This document shows, in pieces, positions 49,398 to 63,212 of a DNA stretch of 64,000 nt. The first letter of the stretch is position 1, and every line of letters begins with the position of its first letter. Below the pieces are notes generated by a model, which searched no databases, was not told where the DNA came from, and was given only the letters and a program-made list of their open reading frames with translations. The DNA lies in NCBI RefSeq assembly GCF_013201895.1, contig NZ_CP053841.1:1116001-1180000 (forward strand), read 5' to 3'. Position numbers and translations under genes: made by a program. Source of the stretch: Campylobacter blaseri (GTDB lineage Bacteria; Campylobacterota; Campylobacteria; Campylobacterales; Campylobacteraceae).

Positions 49398-52300
49398 TTA
49401 GAAGTGAAAGCCTACAGAAGCTGCCGCACCAACATTTTTTTGTGAATCATAAGAACCAGTTGCTTTAAATACCCATTTGCCATCATCTGACATCTTTGAT
49501 ATACCTATAGCAAAGGCTGATTCATCTTCATAGTAACCACCGCCCATACTAAACATACCTTTTCCAGGAATAGTTGACTGTGGCAAATTTCCTGCAGCAA
49601 ATGCTGCTGCTATACCTGCGTTTGCGTTATCTTTAATTTTATTCATATCATTATAAACGCCTGCTATTTTGCTATTTAGTTGGTTAACATTAACAGCGTC
49701 AGTTCCCTTTCTACCAGGAGCAACATTGCTTATGGTTCTTTCATTACCCACACTACCAACTGATACGGTATTAGCTCTTCCATCATCTTTTGAGCCAGCC
49801 CCTAAAGCAACTGAATTGTTACCGCTTGCAACTGCACCATTACCTATAGCGGTTGAGTCTTTGCCACTTGATTGTGCATTTCCGCCTACAGCTACTGAGT
49901 TTTCACCTTCGCTTTTTGCTACGATGTTGTTTTCATTGCTAGGGTTAGCACTTACCCATTTAGTCCCACTAAGGCTTATATTGTCTATTGAATTTTTTAG
50001 TTCTTTTAACTGACTATAATTAACAGCATCTTTATCAGCAGTTCCTTTTGCTAGGTTTGTTATCTTTTTATCTCCCATATCTATGCCATTGTTATTTATA
50101 GTAGGTCCACCTGTTATCTCTAAAACATTAGAAACAACTTTATTAAATTCAGGATTTTTACTAGTGGACACAGTTATTTCTTGACCACTTAGTTTTAAAT
50201 TTATATTATCGCCTGCTTTGTAACTTAAAGTTTGGCTAGGTGTTATAGTAGTCTTGTCACCACCTGTAATGCCTACATTTAATCCTGAATTTGCTTGAGA
50301 TGAAGTGTTGCCATTTAAAACTAATGAGCCATCGTTATTAACTTTAGTATTTAAAATACCTGCAACACTACCAGCTAAATTCCCTACAAATTTATTTGTA
50401 GCATAAAGCTGAGAACCATTTATGGCGTCTGTTGAAGTAGCCGAAATTTGACCAGCTGCTACATGTTTGATTTGTCTTTCAAATCCTTCTTTTCCTACTG
50501 ATACAACATAGCCTTTAAATTCTGCGTTTGTTGATTTATCATTTCCAGCAAATCCACCGCCAACTTCTGCAAAGTTAATTGTCTTATTGCCATATGTCAC
50601 ATTAGCATCTTTAACTATAACCCTTTGAGAATTTTTAAACATTCCATCTGAACCACTTCCTAAAATAACAGCACCACTCATACCCTTAGTAACATTTACA
50701 TTGTTACCAAAGATAAATACATCTTTCATAGTAATTTTATCTTTGGTATTTTCTCCGTCAATGTGGTTATTGTTACCTATTGAGTATGAAGAATTAGCAT
50801 TAATTATATTAGGGTCACCTATAGCACCTGAACCTTCGCCTTTAACTATATTTTCAAAGCCTAGAGCGATTGATTTTTTTCCTGTAACTTTTGAGCCAGT
50901 TCCTACAGAAATTGAGTTATTTGAATCTTTACTAACCATAGCTTTAAACCCTATCGCAATAGAACCAAAAGAGCCTGCACTTGAATCATTGTCATCGTTT
51001 TTGTTGATATCTATATTTTCTGGAGCAGTGCTACTGTTAACATGGAAAAATTTTGTTCCTTCGTTATTTATGTTTGTTATAGCGCTGATAAGATTTTCAT
51101 TTTTAATAATATTTTGTTTGCTAGATGCATTTGTAGTTAAAGCAATTTTACCAGCTTCGCTTAATTTGCCATCTTTGTCAACATAAGATTCATTTTTATC
51201 ATTTTTACCAATTAATATATCGTTGGTTATTGTAGTTATATTGCTAACATTTGATTTTATAGTAGTTAAGTCTCCAACGGTTGCAGCACTGTTAATAATT
51301 TCATTCTTTAAAGTAGTATCTGACATATTTTTAATGTCTTCTATACTTTTGCCATATTTTTCAAGAGCGCTTTTTATATTAGTAATAGTATTTCCACCAT
51401 TATTTAAACCATTTTGCGTTAAAGATACAATTTTACTTTTATCATTATTATTTACAGGTGTGATTGCAATTCCATCAGTATTTATCATAATTTTACCCAT
51501 AGCTATACCAGTGCCACTTAGTGTTGGACCACCAGTTATAGCTAGACTTTTTATATCTGTTAAAGTATCAGATAAAGTATAAGTTATATTACCATCATTA
51601 GTTGATGTAACTTTTAAGTTTTCATCACCTGCATTGAATTGAACTTTTCCACCAGCTATAATCTTACTTTCAATGCCATCTTTAGCTAATACACTAAACA
51701 TACCTTTATCTTTATCTGTAAAGCCCTCAATTGCTTCGCTGTTTTCAGTAATCTTAGTAGTGTTTTTAGCAATGTCTTTAATATTTTTATCAATCTTAGT
51801 GTTTTGATCTTTATTAACTTCATCTAGAACAGTTAAAGCTTCCCCTACACTATTTTTATCAACACTACTATTATCTTTATTAGTTAATGTATATGTTGGA
51901 GCAGTAATTTTTCCATCAGTATCAACAGTTGCACCCCCACCTAAAGCAGTTGCAATAGAGCTATTGGCTGCATGAATTTGACCACCAGTTATAGCATCTG
52001 TTGAATTTTCTCCAATAGTTCCAGCTCCTAGGTTGGTAATCTTTTTATTATTCATAGCTATACCACTATTATCTATAACTATGTTGCCTTTAGTAGTTAA
52101 ACTTGTTATATCTGTTAAAGTATCAGATAAAGTATAAGTTATATTACCATCATTAGTTGATGTAACTTTTAAGTTTTCATCACCTGCATTGAATTGAACT
52201 TTTCCACCAGCTATAATCTTACTTTCAATGCCATCTTTAGCTAATACACTAAACATACCTTTATCTTTATCTGTAAAGCCCTCAATTGCTTCGCTGTTTT

Positions 52301-55300
52301 CAGTAATCTTAGTAGTGTTTTTAGCAATGTCTTTAATATTTTTATCAATCTTAGTGTTTTGATCTTTATTAACTTCATCTAGAACAGTTAAAGCTTCCCC
52401 TACACTATTTTTATCAACACTACTATTATCTTTATTAGTTAATGTATATGTTGGAGCAGTAATTTTTCCATCAGTATCAACAGTTGCACCCCCACCTAAA
52501 GCAGTTGCAATAGAGCTATTGGCTGCATGAATTTGACCACCAGTTATAGCATCTGTTGAATTTTCTCCAATAGTTCCAGCTCCTAGGTTGGTAATCTTTT
52601 TATTATTCATAGCTATACCACTATTATCTATAACTATGTTGCCTTTAGTAGTTAAACTTGTTATATCTGTTAAAGTATCAGATAAAGTATAAGTTATATT
52701 ACCATCATTAGTTGATGTAACTTTTAAGTTTTCATCACCTGCATTGAATTGAACTTTTCCACCAGCTATAATCTTACTTTCAATGCCATCTTTAGCTAAT
52801 ACACTAAACATACCTTTATCTTTATCTGTAAAGCCCTCAATTGCTTCGCTGTTTTCAGTAATCTTAGTAGTGTTTTTAGCAATGTCTTTAATATTTTTAT
52901 CAATCTTAGTGTTTTGATCTTTATTAACTTCATCTAGAACAGTTAAAGCTTCCCCTACACTATTTTTATCAACACTACTATTATCTTTATTAGTTAATGT
53001 ATATGTTGGAGCAGTAATTTTTCCATCAGTATCAACAGTTGCACCCCCACCTAAAGCAGTTGCAATAGAGCTATTGGCTGCATGAATTTGACCACCAGTT
53101 ATAGCATCTGTTGAATTTTCTCCAATAGTTCCAGCTCCTAGGTTGGTAATCTTTTTATTATTCATAGCTATACCACTATTATCTATAACTATGTTGCCTT
53201 TAGTAGTTAAACTTGTTATATCTGTTAAAGTATCAGATAAAGTATAAGTTATATTACCATCATTAGTTGATGTAACTTTTAAGTTTTCATCACCTGCATT
53301 GAATTGAACTTTTCCACCAGCTATAATCTTACTTTCAATGCCATCTTTAGCTAATACACTAAACATACCTTTATCTTTATCTGTAAAGCCCTCAATTGCT
53401 TCGCTGTTTTCAGTAATCTTAGTAGTGTTTTTAGCAATGTCTTTAATATTTTTATCAATCTTAGTGTTTTGATCTTTATTAACTTCATCTAGAACAGTTA
53501 AAGCTTCCCCTACACTATTTTTATCAACACTACTATTATCTTTATTAGTTAATGTATATGTTGGAGCAGTAATTTTTCCATCAGTATCAACAGTTGCACC
53601 CCCACCTAAAGCAGTTGCAATAGAGCTATTGGCTGCATGAATTTGACCACCAGTTATAGCATCTGTTGAATTTTCTCCAATAGTTCCAGCTCCTAGGTTG
53701 GTAATCTTTTTATTATTCATAGCTATACCACTATTATCTATAACTATGTTGCCTTTAGTAGTTAAACTTGTTATATCTGTTAAAGTATCAGATAAAGTAT
53801 AAGTTATATTACCATCATTAGTTGATGTAACTTTTAAGTTTTCATCACCTGCATTGAATTGAACTTTTCCACCAGCTATAATCTTACTTTCAATGCCATC
53901 TTTAGCTAATACACTAAACATACCTTTATCTTTATCTGTAAAGCCCTCAATTGCTTCGCTGTTTTCAGTAATCTTAGTAGTGTTTTTAGCAATGTCTTTA
54001 ATATTTTTATCAATCTTAGTGTTTTGATCTTTATTAACTTCATCTAGAACAGTTAAAGCTTCCCCTACACTATTTTTATCAACACTACTATTATCTTTAT
54101 TAGTTAATGTATATGTTGGAGCAGTAATTTTTCCATCAGTATCAACAGTTGCACCCCCACCTAAAGCAGTTGCAATAGAGCTATTGGCTGCATGAATTTG
54201 ACCACCAGTTATAGCATCTGTTGAATTTTCTCCAATAGTTCCAGCTCCTAGGTTGGTAATCTTTTTATTATTCATAGCTATACCACTATTATCTATAACT
54301 ATGTTGCCTTTAGTAGTTAAACTTGTTATATCTGTTAAAGTATCAGATAAAGTATAAGTTATATTACCATCATTAGTTGATGTAACTTTTAAGTTTTCAT
54401 CACCTGCATTGAATTGAACTTTTCCACCAGCTATAATCTTACTTTCAATGCCATCTTTAGCTAATACACTAAACATACCTTTATCTTTATCTGTAAAGCC
54501 CTCAATTGCTTCGCTGTTTTCAGTAATCTTAGTAGTGTTTTTAGCAATGTCTTTAATATTTTTATCAATCTTAGTGTTTTGATCTTTATTAACTTCATCT
54601 AGAACAGTTAAAGCTTCCCCTACACTATTTTTATCAACACTACTATTATCTTTATTAGTTAATGTATATGTTGGAGCAGTAATTTTTCCATCAGTATCAA
54701 CAGTTGCACCCCCACCTAAAGCAGTTGCAATAGAGCTATTGGCTGCATGAATTTGACCACCAGTTATAGCATCTGTTGAATTTTCTCCAATAGTTCCAGC
54801 TCCTAGGTTGGTAATCTTTTTATTATTCATAGCTATACCACTATTATCTATAACTATGTTGCCTTTAGTAGTTAAACTTGTTATATCTGTTAAAGTATCA
54901 GATAAAGTATAAGTTATATTACCATCATTAGTTGATGTAACTTTTAAGTTTTCATCACCTGCATTGAATTGAACTTTTCCACCAGCTATAATCTTACTTT
55001 CAATGCCATCTTTAGCTAATACACTAAACATACCTTTATCTTTATCTGTAAAGCCCTCAATTGCTTCGCTGTTTTCAGTAATCTTAGTAGTGTTTTTAGC
55101 AATGTCTTTAATATTTTTATCAATCTTAGTGTTTTGATCTTTATTAACTTCATCTAGAACAGTTAAAGCTTCCCCTACACTATTTTTATCAACACTACTA
55201 TTATCTTTATTAGTTAATGTATATGTTGGAGCAGTAATTTTTCCATCAGTATCAACAGTTGCACCCCCACCTAAAGCAGTTGCAATAGAGCTATTGGCTG

Positions 55301-58300
55301 CATGAATTTGACCACCAGTTATAGCATCTGTTGAATTTTCTCCAATAGTTCCAGCTCCTAGGTTGGTAATCTTTTTATTATTCATAGCTATACCACTATT
55401 ATCTATAACTATGTTGCCTTTAGTAGTTAAACTTGTTATATCTGTTAAAGTATCAGATAAAGTATAAGTTATATTACCATCATTAGTTGATGTAACTTTT
55501 AAGTTTTCATCACCTGCATTGAATTGAACTTTTCCACCAGCTATAATCTTACTTTCAATGCCATCTTTAGCTAATACACTAAACATACCTTTATCTTTAT
55601 CTGTAAAGCCCTCAATTGCTTCGCTGTTTTCAGTAATCTTAGTAGTGTTTTTAGCAATGTCTTTAATATTTTTATCAATCTTAGTGTTTTGATCTTTATT
55701 AACTTCATCTAGAACAGTTAAAGCTTCCCCTACACTATTTTTATCAACACTACTATTATCTTTATTAGTTAATGTATATGTTGGAGCAGTAATTTTTCCA
55801 TCAGTATCAACAGTTGCACCCCCACCTAAAGCAGTTGCAATAGAGCTATTGGCTGCATGAATTTGACCACCAGTTATAGCATCTGTTGAATTTTCTCCAA
55901 TAGTTCCAGCTCCTAGGTTGGTAATCTTTTTATTATTCATAGCTATACCACTATTATCTATAACTATGTTGCCTTTAGTAGTTAAACTTGTTATATCTGT
56001 TAAAGTATCAGATAAAGTATAAGTTATATTACCATCATTAGTTGATGTAACTTTTAAGTTTTCATCACCTGCATTGAATTGAACTTTTCCACCAGCTATA
56101 ATCTTACTTTCAATGCCATCTTTAGCTAATACACTAAACATACCTTTATCTTTATCTGTAAAGCCCTCAATTGCTTCGCTGTTTTCAGTAATCTTAGTAG
56201 TGTTTTTAGCAATGTCTTTAATATTTTTATCAATCTTAGTGTTTTGATCTTTATTAACTTCATCTAGAACAGTTAAAGCTTCCCCTACACTATTTTTATC
56301 AACACTACTATTATCTTTATTAGTTAATGTATATGTTGGAGCAGTAATTTTTCCATCAGTATCAACAGTTGCACCCCCACCTAAAGCAGTTGCAATAGAG
56401 CTATTGGCTGCATGAATTTGACCACCAGTTATAGCATCTGTTGAATTTTCTCCAATAGTTCCAGCTCCTAGGTTGGTAATCTTTTTATTATTCATAGCTA
56501 TACCACTATTATCTATAACTATGTTGCCTTTAGTAGTTAAACTTGTTATATCTGTTAAAGTATCAGATAAAGTATAAGTTATATTACCATCATTAGTTGA
56601 TGTAACTTTTAAGTTTTCATCACCTGCATTGAATTGAACTTTTCCACCAGCTATAATCTTACTTTCAATGCCATCTTTAGCTAATACACTAAACATACCT
56701 TTATCTTTATCTGTAAAGCCCTCAATTGCTTCGCTGTTTTCAGTAATCTTAGTAGTGTTTTTAGCAATGTCTTTAATATTTTTATCAATCTTAGTGTTTT
56801 GATCTTTATTAACTTCATCTAGAACAGTTAAAGCTTCCCCTACACTATTTTTATCAACACTACTATTATCTTTATTAGTTAATGTATATGTTGGAGCAGT
56901 AATTTTTCCATCAGTATCAACAGTTGCACCCCCACCTAAAGCAGTTGCAATAGAGCTATTGGCTGCATGAATTTGACCACCAGTTATAGCATCTGTTGAA
57001 TTTTCTCCAATAGTTCCAGCTCCTAGGTTGGTAATCTTTTTATTATTCATAGCTATACCACTATTATCTATAACTATGTTGCCTTTAGTAGTTAAACTTG
57101 TTATATCTGTTAAAGTATCAGATAAAGTATAAGTTATATTACCATCATTAGTTGATGTAACTTTTAAGTTTTCATCACCTGCATTGAATTGAACTTTTCC
57201 ACCAGCTATAATCTTACTTTCAATGCCATCTTTAGCTAATACACTAAACATACCTTTATCTTTATCTGTAAAGCCCTCAATTGCTTCGCTGTTTTCAGTA
57301 ATCTTAGTAGTGTTTTTAGCAATGTCTTTAATATTTTTATCAATCTTAGTGTTTTGATCTTTATTAACTTCATCTAGAACAGTTAAAGCTTCCCCTACAC
57401 TATTTTTATCAACACTACTATTATCTTTATTAGTTAATGTATATGTTGGAGCAGTAATTTTTCCATCAGTATCAACAGTTGCACCCCCACCTAAAGCAGT
57501 TGCAATAGAGCTATTGGCTGCATGAATTTGACCACCAGTTATAGCATCTGTTGAATTTTCTCCAATAGTTCCAGCTCCTAGGTTGGTAATCTTTTTATTA
57601 TTCATAGCTATACCACTATTATCTATAACTATGTTGCCTTTAGTAGTTAAACTTGTTATATCTGTTAAAGTATCAGATAAAGTATAAGTTATATTACCAT
57701 CATTAGTTGATGTAACTTTTAAGTTTTCATCACCTGCATTGAATTGAACTTTTCCACCAGCTATAATCTTACTTTCAATGCCATCTTTAGCTAATACACT
57801 AAACATACCTTTATCTTTATCTGTAAAGCCCTCAATTGCTTCGCTGTTTTCAGTAATCTTAGTAGTGTTTTTAGCAATGTCTTTAATATTTTTATCAATC
57901 TTAGTGTTTTGATCTTTATTAACTTCATCTAGAACAGTTAAAGCTTCCCCTACACTATTTTTATCAACACTACTATTATCTTTATTAGTTAATGTATATG
58001 TTGGAGCAGTAATTTTTCCATCAGTATCAACAGTTGCACCCCCACCTAAAGCAGTTGCAATAGAGCTATTGGCTGCATGAATTTGACCACCAGTTATAGC
58101 ATCTGTTGAATTTTCTCCAATAGTTCCAGCTCCTAGGTTGGTAATCTTTTTATTATTCATAGCTATACCACTATTATCTATAACTATGTTGCCTTTAGTA
58201 GTTAAACTTGTTATATCTGTTAAAGTATCAGATAAAGTATAAGTTATATTACCATCATTAGTTGATGTAACTTTTAAGTTTTCATCACCTGCATTGAATT

Positions 58301-61300
58301 GAACTTTTCCACCAGCTATAATCTTACTTTCAATGCCATCTTTAGCTAATACACTAAACATACCTTTATCTTTATCTGTAAAGCCCTCAATTGCTTCGCT
58401 GTTTTCAGTAATCTTAGTAGTGTTTTTAGCAATGTCTTTAATATTTTTATCAATCTTAGTGTTTTGATCTTTATTAACTTCATCTAGAACAGTTAAAGCT
58501 TCCCCTACACTATTTTTATCAACACTACTATTATCTTTATTAGTTAATGTATATGTTGGAGCAGTAATTTTTCCATCAGTATCAACAGTTGCACCCCCAC
58601 CTAAAGCAGTTGCAATAGAGCTATTGGCTGCATGAATTTGACCACCAGTTATAGCATCTGTTGAATTTTCTCCAATAGTTCCAGCTCCTAGGTTGGTAAT
58701 CTTTTTATTATTCATAGCTATACCACTATTATCTATAACTATGTTGCCTTTAGTAGTTAAACTTGTTATATCTGTTAAAGTATCAGATAAAGTATAAGTT
58801 ATATTACCATCATTAGTTGATGTAACTTTTAAGTTTTCATCACCTGCATTGAATTGAACTTTTCCACCAGCTATAATCTTACTTTCAATGCCATCTTTAG
58901 CTAATACACTAAACATACCTTTATCTTTATCTGTAAAGCCCTCAATTGCTTCGCTGTTTTCAGTAATCTTAGTAGTGTTTTTAGCAATGTCTTTAATATT
59001 TTTATCAATCTTAGTGTTTTGATCTTTATTAACTTCATCTAGAACAGTTAAAGCTTCCCCTACACTATTTTTATCAACACTACTATTATCTTTATTAGTT
59101 AATGTATATGTTGGAGCAGTAATTTTTCCATCAGTATCAACAGTTGCACCCCCACCTAAAGCAGTTGCAATAGAGCTATTGGCTGCATGAATTTGACCAC
59201 CAGTTATAGCATCTGTTGAATTTTCTCCAATAGTTCCAGCTCCTAGGTTGGTAATCTTTTTATTATTCATAGCTATACCACTATTATCTATAACTATGTT
59301 GCCTTTAGTAGTTAAACTTGTTATATCTGTTAAAGTATCAGATAAAGTATAAGTTATATTACCATCATTAGTTGATGTAACTTTTAAGTTTTCATCACCT
59401 GCATTGAATTGAACTTTTCCACCAGCTATAATCTTACTTTCAATGCCATCTTTAGCTAATACACTAAACATACCTTTATCTTTATCTGTAAAGCCCTCAA
59501 TTGCTTCGCTGTTTTCAGTAATCTTAGTAGTGTTTTTAGCAATGTCTTTAATATTTTTATCAATCTTAGTGTTTTGATCTTTATTAACTTCATCTAGAAC
59601 AGTTAAAGCTTCCCCTACACTATTTTTATCAACACTACTATTATCTTTATTAGTTAATGTATATGTTGGAGCAGTAATTTTTCCATCAGTATCAACAGTT
59701 GCACCCCCACCTAAAGCAGTTGCAATAGAGCTATTGGCTGCATGAATTTGACCACCAGTTATAGCATCTGTTGAATTTTCTCCAATAGTTCCAGCTCCTA
59801 GGTTGGTAATCTTTTTATTATTCATAGCTATACCACTATTATCTATAACTATGTTGCCTTTAGTAGTTAAACTTGTTATATCTGTTAAAGTATCAGATAA
59901 AGTATAAGTTATATTACCATCATTAGTTGATGTAACTTTTAAGTTTTCATCACCTGCATTGAATTGAACTTTTCCACCAGCTATAATCTTACTTTCAATG
60001 CCATCTTTAGCTAATACACTAAACATACCTTTATCTTTATCTGTAAAGCCCTCAATTGCTTCGCTGTTTTCAGTAATCTTAGTAGTGTTTTTAGCAATGT
60101 CTTTAATATTTTTATCAATCTTAGTGTTTTGATCTTTATTAACTTCATCTAGAACAGTTAAAGCTTCCCCTACACTATTTTTATCAACACTACTATTATC
60201 TTTATTAGTTAATGTATATGTTGGAGCAGTAATTTTTCCATCAGTATCAACAGTTGCACCCCCACCTAAAGCAGTTGCAATAGAGCTATTGGCTGCATGA
60301 ATTTGACCACCAGTTATAGCATCTGTTGAATTTTCTCCAATAGTTCCAGCTCCTAGGTTGGTAAGTTTGATAGGATTTTTAGTATCACCAGTAGAATCGG
60401 CTAAAGATACAACGATATTACCTTTATCAATGGTTGTTCCACCTATGCCGTCTTTTGTTGTGCTATAACTCCCATCTTCCTGTTTGTAAACTTTGTTACC
60501 ATTTTTATCTGTGTAAACCAATGGATTGTCTGCTGATGTTCCGCTCAAACCTTCTAAAAGTTTATTTTTATCTATATCTATTTTAAATGAATGATTACCA
60601 TCTTGGCTAGTTATCGTTGAGACTTTAGTGAAGTTTCCATCTGTGATTTTTATGGTGTCGCCTAACTTAACAGTTGTTTTTTCATTTTCGTTAGTTTGAA
60701 GTCCGATGCCTGTGTTTATAACTTTTTTAAGTTGGCTAAGATTTACAGCTTCATCATCTTTTATCGCATCTGCAACATTTCCTAGTCTAATAGGTGAGTT
60801 GTGATCACCATTTTTACCTACTAGATTTAGTCTCATACTATCATTAGTAGATGGGTTGATTTGATTTAATTTTTGGTTCAACTTAAAATCATATTGGTCA
60901 GATATAACAGCCTTATTAAATGCTATATCTCCTCCTCCATTTGCGGCTTCTCCAAAAGAACCATTTGCACCTTTAGGTTCTCCTTCTTCATCTACTTTAA
61001 AATCACTAAATTTATCTAGTTGATGAAATTTACCTCTGTCTGTAATAAACAGAGGTTCTCCATCCCCATTTCCTCCATTTATAAAATACAATTTATCTTT
61101 TTTTATTATTTGCCTTAGTTTTTCTTCTGTATATTTGTCTTTATATTTATTTATAAAAGCTTTGCCTGCATCTGAAGCTAAAAATTCTTTACCAGTTTTT
61201 AAATTGCTAGCATATGTGGAAACAGGCATATAAACTTTTCCACCTTGCAAATCACCTTTTGGAGCCGTTCCTGATACCCAATAATAATCACCTTTACCAG

Positions 61301-61916
61301 TTACTTTTGCGATTTCTCTTACCCCATCTTTTTTTATTTCTTCAATGGAAAGGTATTTATTATCTCTCCCTGCAATTCCAAGACTTGAAGATCCTCCATA
61401 ACCGCTACCATGATATCCTTTTTCTCTATATATTAAACCGCTAGGATCGTCAGTTTTTTCAATTTCAATATTTTTATCACCATCTATTACAAATAATTTA
61501 CCGTTTTCTTCTTTTAAGGTAACACTATGGTCATTGCCTGTTGGTATTCCAGAAAGATTTACATATTGTGCTGTATATTGGTTGTTTTTTAACTTATCTA
61601 ATTCCTCTTGAGTGTAGTATCTAGTGTCTTCACCTGTTCCTTTTGGCACGATAACATTGGAAGGATTCCCATCACTATCCACATAAACAACATTAGTTGT
61701 ATTTGTATCTGCTGCTAATAATGGAATTTGCAAACTCACTGCTAAAAGTGCTGCTACTGCCACAGCCGAAAGTTGTTTAAATTTAAGTAGTACTGAACTA
61801 CCGCTTGTTTGTATGCTTATGCTTTTCTTACTCATCTTAGAGCGACAGCTTGAATTTTCAGCCACTGCTACCCATCCAACGCCCTCTTTGTATATATGTC
61901 TGTAAGCTTTGTTCAT
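49398..61916 (-). CDS. Giant trimeric autotransporter adhesin (YadA-like), adhesin 2
   Basis: 4172-residue type Vc autotransporter. The extended signal region ([20 protein letters not shown]) and a hydrophobic core near 45-68 ([19 protein letters not shown]) open the protein. Residues about 70-517 are a unique tip region. Residues about 518-3456 are about 15.9 copies of a 185-residue unit. Then come stalk, YadA head repeats (IGSIAIGF-type), necks and the C-terminal anchor, ending [10 protein letters not shown]. Each unit holds a neck ([17 protein letters not shown]), a heptad coiled coil ([20 protein letters not shown]) and beta-rich stalk parts. The anchor resembles that of adhesin 1. AAAGGCATAAAGTT precedes the ATG. 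The fibre would be extremely long; its ligand is unknown. Confidence 0.93.
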   Translation of the reverse strand: MNKAYRHIYKEGVGWVAVAENSSCRSKMSKKSISIQTSGSSVLLKFKQLSAVAVAALLAVSLQIPLLAADTNTTNVVYVDSDGNPSNVIVPKGTGEDTRYYTQEELDKLKNNQYTAQYVNLSGIPTGNDHSVTLKEENGKLFVIDGDKNIEIEKTDDPSGLIYREKGYHGSGYGGSSSLGIAGRDNKYLSIEEIKKDGVREIAKVTGKGDYYWVSGTAPKGDLQGGKVYMPVSTYASNLKTGKEFLASDAGKAFINKYKDKYTEEKLRQIIKKDKLYFINGGNGDGEPLFITDRGKFHQLDKFSDFKVDEEGEPKGANGSFGEAANGGGDIAFNKAVISDQYDFKLNQKLNQINPSTNDSMRLNLVGKNGDHNSPIRLGNVADAIKDDEAVNLSQLKKVINTGIGLQTNENEKTTVKLGDTIKITDGNFTKVSTITSQDGNHSFKIDIDKNKLLEGLSGTSADNPLVYTDKNGNKVYKQEDGSYSTTKDGIGGTTIDKGNIVVSLADSTGDTKNPIKLTNLGAGTIGENSTDAITGGQIHAANSSIATALGGGATVDTDGKITAPTYTLTNKDNSSVDKNSVGEALTVLDEVNKDQNTKIDKNIKDIAKNTTKITENSEAIEGFTDKDKGMFSVLAKDGIESKIIAGGKVQFNAGDENLKVTSTNDGNITYTLSDTLTDITSLTTKGNIVIDNSGIAMNNKKITNLGAGTIGENSTDAITGGQIHAANSSIATALGGGATVDTDGKITAPTYTLTNKDNSSVDKNSVGEALTVLDEVNKDQNTKIDKNIKDIAKNTTKITENSEAIEGFTDKDKGMFSVLAKDGIESKIIAGGKVQFNAGDENLKVTSTNDGNITYTLSDTLTDITSLTTKGNIVIDNSGIAMNNKKITNLGAGTIGENSTDAITGGQIHAANSSIATALGGGATVDTDGKITAPTYTLTNKDNSSVDKNSVGEALTVLDEVNKDQNTKIDKNIKDIAKNTTKITENSEAIEGFTDKDKGMFSVLAKDGIESKIIAGGKVQFNAGDENLKVTSTNDGNITYTLSDTLTDITSLTTKGNIVIDNSGIAMNNKKITNLGAGTIGENSTDAITGGQIHAANSSIATALGGGATVDTDGKITAPTYTLTNKDNSSVDKNSVGEALTVLDEVNKDQNTKIDKNIKDIAKNTTKITENSEAIEGFTDKDKGMFSVLAKDGIESKIIAGGKVQFNAGDENLKVTSTNDGNITYTLSDTLTDITSLTTKGNIVIDNSGIAMNNKKITNLGAGTIGENSTDAITGGQIHAANSSIATALGGGATVDTDGKITAPTYTLTNKDNSSVDKNSVGEALTVLDEVNKDQNTKIDKNIKDIAKNTTKITENSEAIEGFTDKDKGMFSVLAKDGIESKIIAGGKVQFNAGDENLKVTSTNDGNITYTLSDTLTDITSLTTKGNIVIDNSGIAMNNKKITNLGAGTIGENSTDAITGGQIHAANSSIATALGGGATVDTDGKITAPTYTLTNKDNSSVDKNSVGEALTVLDEVNKDQNTKIDKNIKDIAKNTTKITENSEAIEGFTDKDKGMFSVLAKDGIESKIIAGGKVQFNAGDENLKVTSTNDGNITYTLSDTLTDITSLTTKGNIVIDNSGIAMNNKKITNLGAGTIGENSTDAITGGQIHAANSSIATALGGGATVDTDGKITAPTYTLTNKDNSSVDKNSVGEALTVLDEVNKDQNTKIDKNIKDIAKNTTKITENSEAIEGFTDKDKGMFSVLAKDGIESKIIAGGKVQFNAGDENLKVTSTNDGNITYTLSDTLTDITSLTTKGNIVIDNSGIAMNNKKITNLGAGTIGENSTDAITGGQIHAANSSIATALGGGATVDTDGKITAPTYTLTNKDNSSVDKNSVGEALTVLDEVNKDQNTKIDKNIKDIAKNTTKITENSEAIEGFTDKDKGMFSVLAKDGIESKIIAGGKVQFNAGDENLKVTSTNDGNITYTLSDTLTDITSLTTKGNIVIDNSGIAMNNKKITNLGAGTIGENSTDAITGGQIHAANSSIATALGGGATVDTDGKITAPTYTLTNKDNSSVDKNSVGEALTVLDEVNKDQNTKIDKNIKDIAKNTTKITENSEAIEGFTDKDKGMFSVLAKDGIESKIIAGGKVQFNAGDENLKVTSTNDGNITYTLSDTLTDITSLTTKGNIVIDNSGIAMNNKKITNLGAGTIGENSTDAITGGQIHAANSSIATALGGGATVDTDGKITAPTYTLTNKDNSSVDKNSVGEALTVLDEVNKDQNTKIDKNIKDIAKNTTKITENSEAIEGFTDKDKGMFSVLAKDGIESKIIAGGKVQFNAGDENLKVTSTNDGNITYTLSDTLTDITSLTTKGNIVIDNSGIAMNNKKITNLGAGTIGENSTDAITGGQIHAANSSIATALGGGATVDTDGKITAPTYTLTNKDNSSVDKNSVGEALTVLDEVNKDQNTKIDKNIKDIAKNTTKITENSEAIEGFTDKDKGMFSVLAKDGIESKIIAGGKVQFNAGDENLKVTSTNDGNITYTLSDTLTDITSLTTKGNIVIDNSGIAMNNKKITNLGAGTIGENSTDAITGGQIHAANSSIATALGGGATVDTDGKITAPTYTLTNKDNSSVDKNSVGEALTVLDEVNKDQNTKIDKNIKDIAKNTTKITENSEAIEGFTDKDKGMFSVLAKDGIESKIIAGGKVQFNAGDENLKVTSTNDGNITYTLSDTLTDITSLTTKGNIVIDNSGIAMNNKKITNLGAGTIGENSTDAITGGQIHAANSSIATALGGGATVDTDGKITAPTYTLTNKDNSSVDKNSVGEALTVLDEVNKDQNTKIDKNIKDIAKNTTKITENSEAIEGFTDKDKGMFSVLAKDGIESKIIAGGKVQFNAGDENLKVTSTNDGNITYTLSDTLTDITSLTTKGNIVIDNSGIAMNNKKITNLGAGTIGENSTDAITGGQIHAANSSIATALGGGATVDTDGKITAPTYTLTNKDNSSVDKNSVGEALTVLDEVNKDQNTKIDKNIKDIAKNTTKITENSEAIEGFTDKDKGMFSVLAKDGIESKIIAGGKVQFNAGDENLKVTSTNDGNITYTLSDTLTDITSLTTKGNIVIDNSGIAMNNKKITNLGAGTIGENSTDAITGGQIHAANSSIATALGGGATVDTDGKITAPTYTLTNKDNSSVDKNSVGEALTVLDEVNKDQNTKIDKNIKDIAKNTTKITENSEAIEGFTDKDKGMFSVLAKDGIESKIIAGGKVQFNAGDENLKVTSTNDGNITYTLSDTLTDITSLTTKGNIVIDNSGIAMNNKKITNLGAGTIGENSTDAITGGQIHAANSSIATALGGGATVDTDGKITAPTYTLTNKDNSSVDKNSVGEALTVLDEVNKDQNTKIDKNIKDIAKNTTKITENSEAIEGFTDKDKGMFSVLAKDGIESKIIAGGKVQFNAGDENLKVTSTNDGNITYTLSDTLTDIKSLAITGGPTLSGTGIAMGKIMINTDGIAITPVNNNDKSKIVSLTQNGLNNGGNTITNIKSALEKYGKSIEDIKNMSDTTLKNEIINSAATVGDLTTIKSNVSNITTITNDILIGKNDKNESYVDKDGKLSEAGKIALTTNASSKQNIIKNENLISAITNINNEGTKFFHVNSSTAPENIDINKNDDNDSSAGSFGSIAIGFKAMVSKDSNNSISVGTGSKVTGKKSIALGFENIVKGEGSGAIGDPNIINANSSYSIGNNNHIDGENTKDKITMKDVFIFGNNVNVTKGMSGAVILGSGSDGMFKNSQRVIVKDANVTYGNKTINFAEVGGGFAGNDKSTNAEFKGYVVSVGKEGFERQIKHVAAGQISATSTDAINGSQLYATNKFVGNLAGSVAGILNTKVNNDGSLVLNGNTSSQANSGLNVGITGGDKTTITPSQTLSYKAGDNINLKLSGQEITVSTSKNPEFNKVVSNVLEITGGPTINNNGIDMGDKKITNLAKGTADKDAVNYSQLKELKNSIDNISLSGTKWVSANPSNENNIVAKSEGENSVAVGGNAQSSGKDSTAIGNGAVASGNNSVALGAGSKDDGRANTVSVGSVGNERTISNVAPGRKGTDAVNVNQLNSKIAGVYNDMNKIKDNANAGIAAAFAAGNLPQSTIPGKGMFSMGGGYYEDESAFAIGISKMSDDGKWVFKATGSYDSQKNVGAAASVGFHF
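51551..60364 (-). repeat. Perfect tandem array, 555-bp unit, about 15.9 copies
   Basis: The unit recurs with exact 555-base spacing (for example the word ATGTTGCC at 52081, 52636, 53191 and so on to 59851, fifteen times). I saw no base difference between copies. The array starts in the last, partial unit at 51551 and ends where sequence diverges after 60364. As 555 is divisible by three, gain or loss of units keeps the frame. Confidence 0.95.
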
Positions 61917-62174
61917 AACTTTATGCCTTTCTTTGTTGATATATTTATACTTAATTTATTTGATTAATCTATCTATTCTATAGCTAAAATTATAATAAAT
62001 ATAAATTCATCTGCCATTATAGCAAAATTTTATTAAATTTAACACTAATTTATTACTATTTGTATATAAATTTTAAAATTTTATTAAATAATTTATAAAA
62101 ATATTTAAAATATTATATTAAGATTTACAGTATGCTTTATGGTTTTATATAGACTGTTTGGTTTTAAAAAATGT
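61917..62174. other. Divergent upstream region of adhesin 2 and the Hcp-like pseudogene
   Basis: About 260 very AT-rich bases with no gene. It holds a likely minus-strand promoter (62016-62021) and ends at the pseudogene promoter. Confidence 0.5.
62016..62021 (-). promoter_or_regulatory. Candidate -10 box of adhesin 2
   Basis: On the minus strand TTTTGCTATAATGG gives a perfect TATAAT with a T-rich upstream stretch, about 100 bases before the adhesin ATG. A second TATAAT at 61989-61994 is an alternative. Confidence 0.4.
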
Positions 62175-62180
62175 TATAAT
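62175..62180 (+). promoter_or_regulatory. Extended -10 promoter of the Hcp-like pseudogene
   Basis: TGTTATAAT, 27 bases before the ATG at 62208. The spacing and form match the promoter of the intact paralogue (41871-41876), so the promoter outlived the gene. Confidence 0.5.
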
Positions 62181-62207
62181 TTATGAAATTTAAAAGGATG
62201 TTTTTGT

Positions 62208-63056
62208 ATGAAAAAGATATTTTTGATTTTATTATCTGTGGTTGCTTTTTAGATAGCATACGCAAAAGATAGCTCCAAAATAACTAAAATTGAAACCTGC
62301 GAAGATTATATAAAAATCATAGATGAGAGTTGTCAAAAAACAACGCTTCTTCTTGTCATGGTCTTGCTGTTGCTTTTTATAATGGCTCTATTATAAACAA
62401 AGATTTAAATGCTGCTTTTGTTCTTTTCAACAAAGCTTGCAAAGCTAGGCTTTAAAGAGAGTTGTTTCAATGTTGGAGTTATGAGTGAAAATGGCGAAGG
62501 TGTAAAAGAAGATGAGTTTTTGGCATTTGATATGTATAAGCTTACTTGCACTAAAAACAAAAAAGGTAAATATATAGATAGTATAGGTTGTGCAAATTTA
62601 GCTTTTCTATATATAGATGGAAGGGGTATCAAACAAGAGATTAAAAAGGGTATAGAAATTTTAGAAAATAGTTGCAAAAAAGCTGTTTTAGAAAATTGCA
62701 ATATCTTAGCCAAAATTTACCAAACAAATTATCTAGGTATCAAAGATGATAACAACACAACTAAACTCTTAAATTTTGCTTGAGACAAATCAAACTCTAG
62801 CTCATGTCTGCTTCTAGGTAATTATCTTATAAATAACGAAAACAGTTTAGTTAAAAAAGATTCACTAAAATATTTTGAAAAAGCTTGTGACTTAAATGTA
62901 AGTCAGTCTTGCTTGGACTTAGGCATGCTATATACAGACTCTAATATAGTGGAGCAAAACCTAACAAAAGCAAAAGAGTTTTTTGGTAAGGCTTGTGAGC
63001 TAAGAGAGAGAAAAGGTTGTCAAAGCTATAAAGTACTAAATCAAAGCGGATACTAA
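62208..63056 (+). pseudogene. Hcp/Sel1-like gene, inactivated
   Basis: Paralogue of the intact gene at 41904. An ATG with a good AAAGGATG site starts a signal peptide, but codon 15 (62250) is TAG. A frameshift follows DESCQK (about 62340), another follows NKACKAR (about 62450), and a TGA interrupts NTTKLLNFA near 62781. When repaired, the frame keeps the Cys-pair repeats (CFNVGVMSENGEGVKEDE; ACDLNVSQSC; CELRERKGC) to a stop at 63056. Four separate lesions mean it is long dead. Confidence 0.88.
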
Positions 63057-63182
63057 GATAGAAGTGAAAATTTGTAGAGCCTAGACCTAGTGCAACTAAA
63101 TTTTTAGTTAATGGCTTTTGTGTCACTTTGTATCATAAATGAATTTTCACTGTGCTTATCCTATATTTAATTATCAGTTTGT

Positions 63183-63188
63183 TATAAT
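63183..63188 (+). promoter_or_regulatory. Candidate -10 box of the D12 methylase
   Basis: TTTGTTATAATTAA contains TATAAT 24 bases before the TTG start at 63213. Confidence 0.45.
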
Positions 63189-63212
63189 TAAAATAAAAAT
63201 TATGGATAAAAT

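Noticed and set aside
51551-60364. Tandem array as a CRISPR or satellite element
   Set aside because: The unit is 555 bp, has no spacer structure and is translated in frame as part of a trimeric autotransporter.
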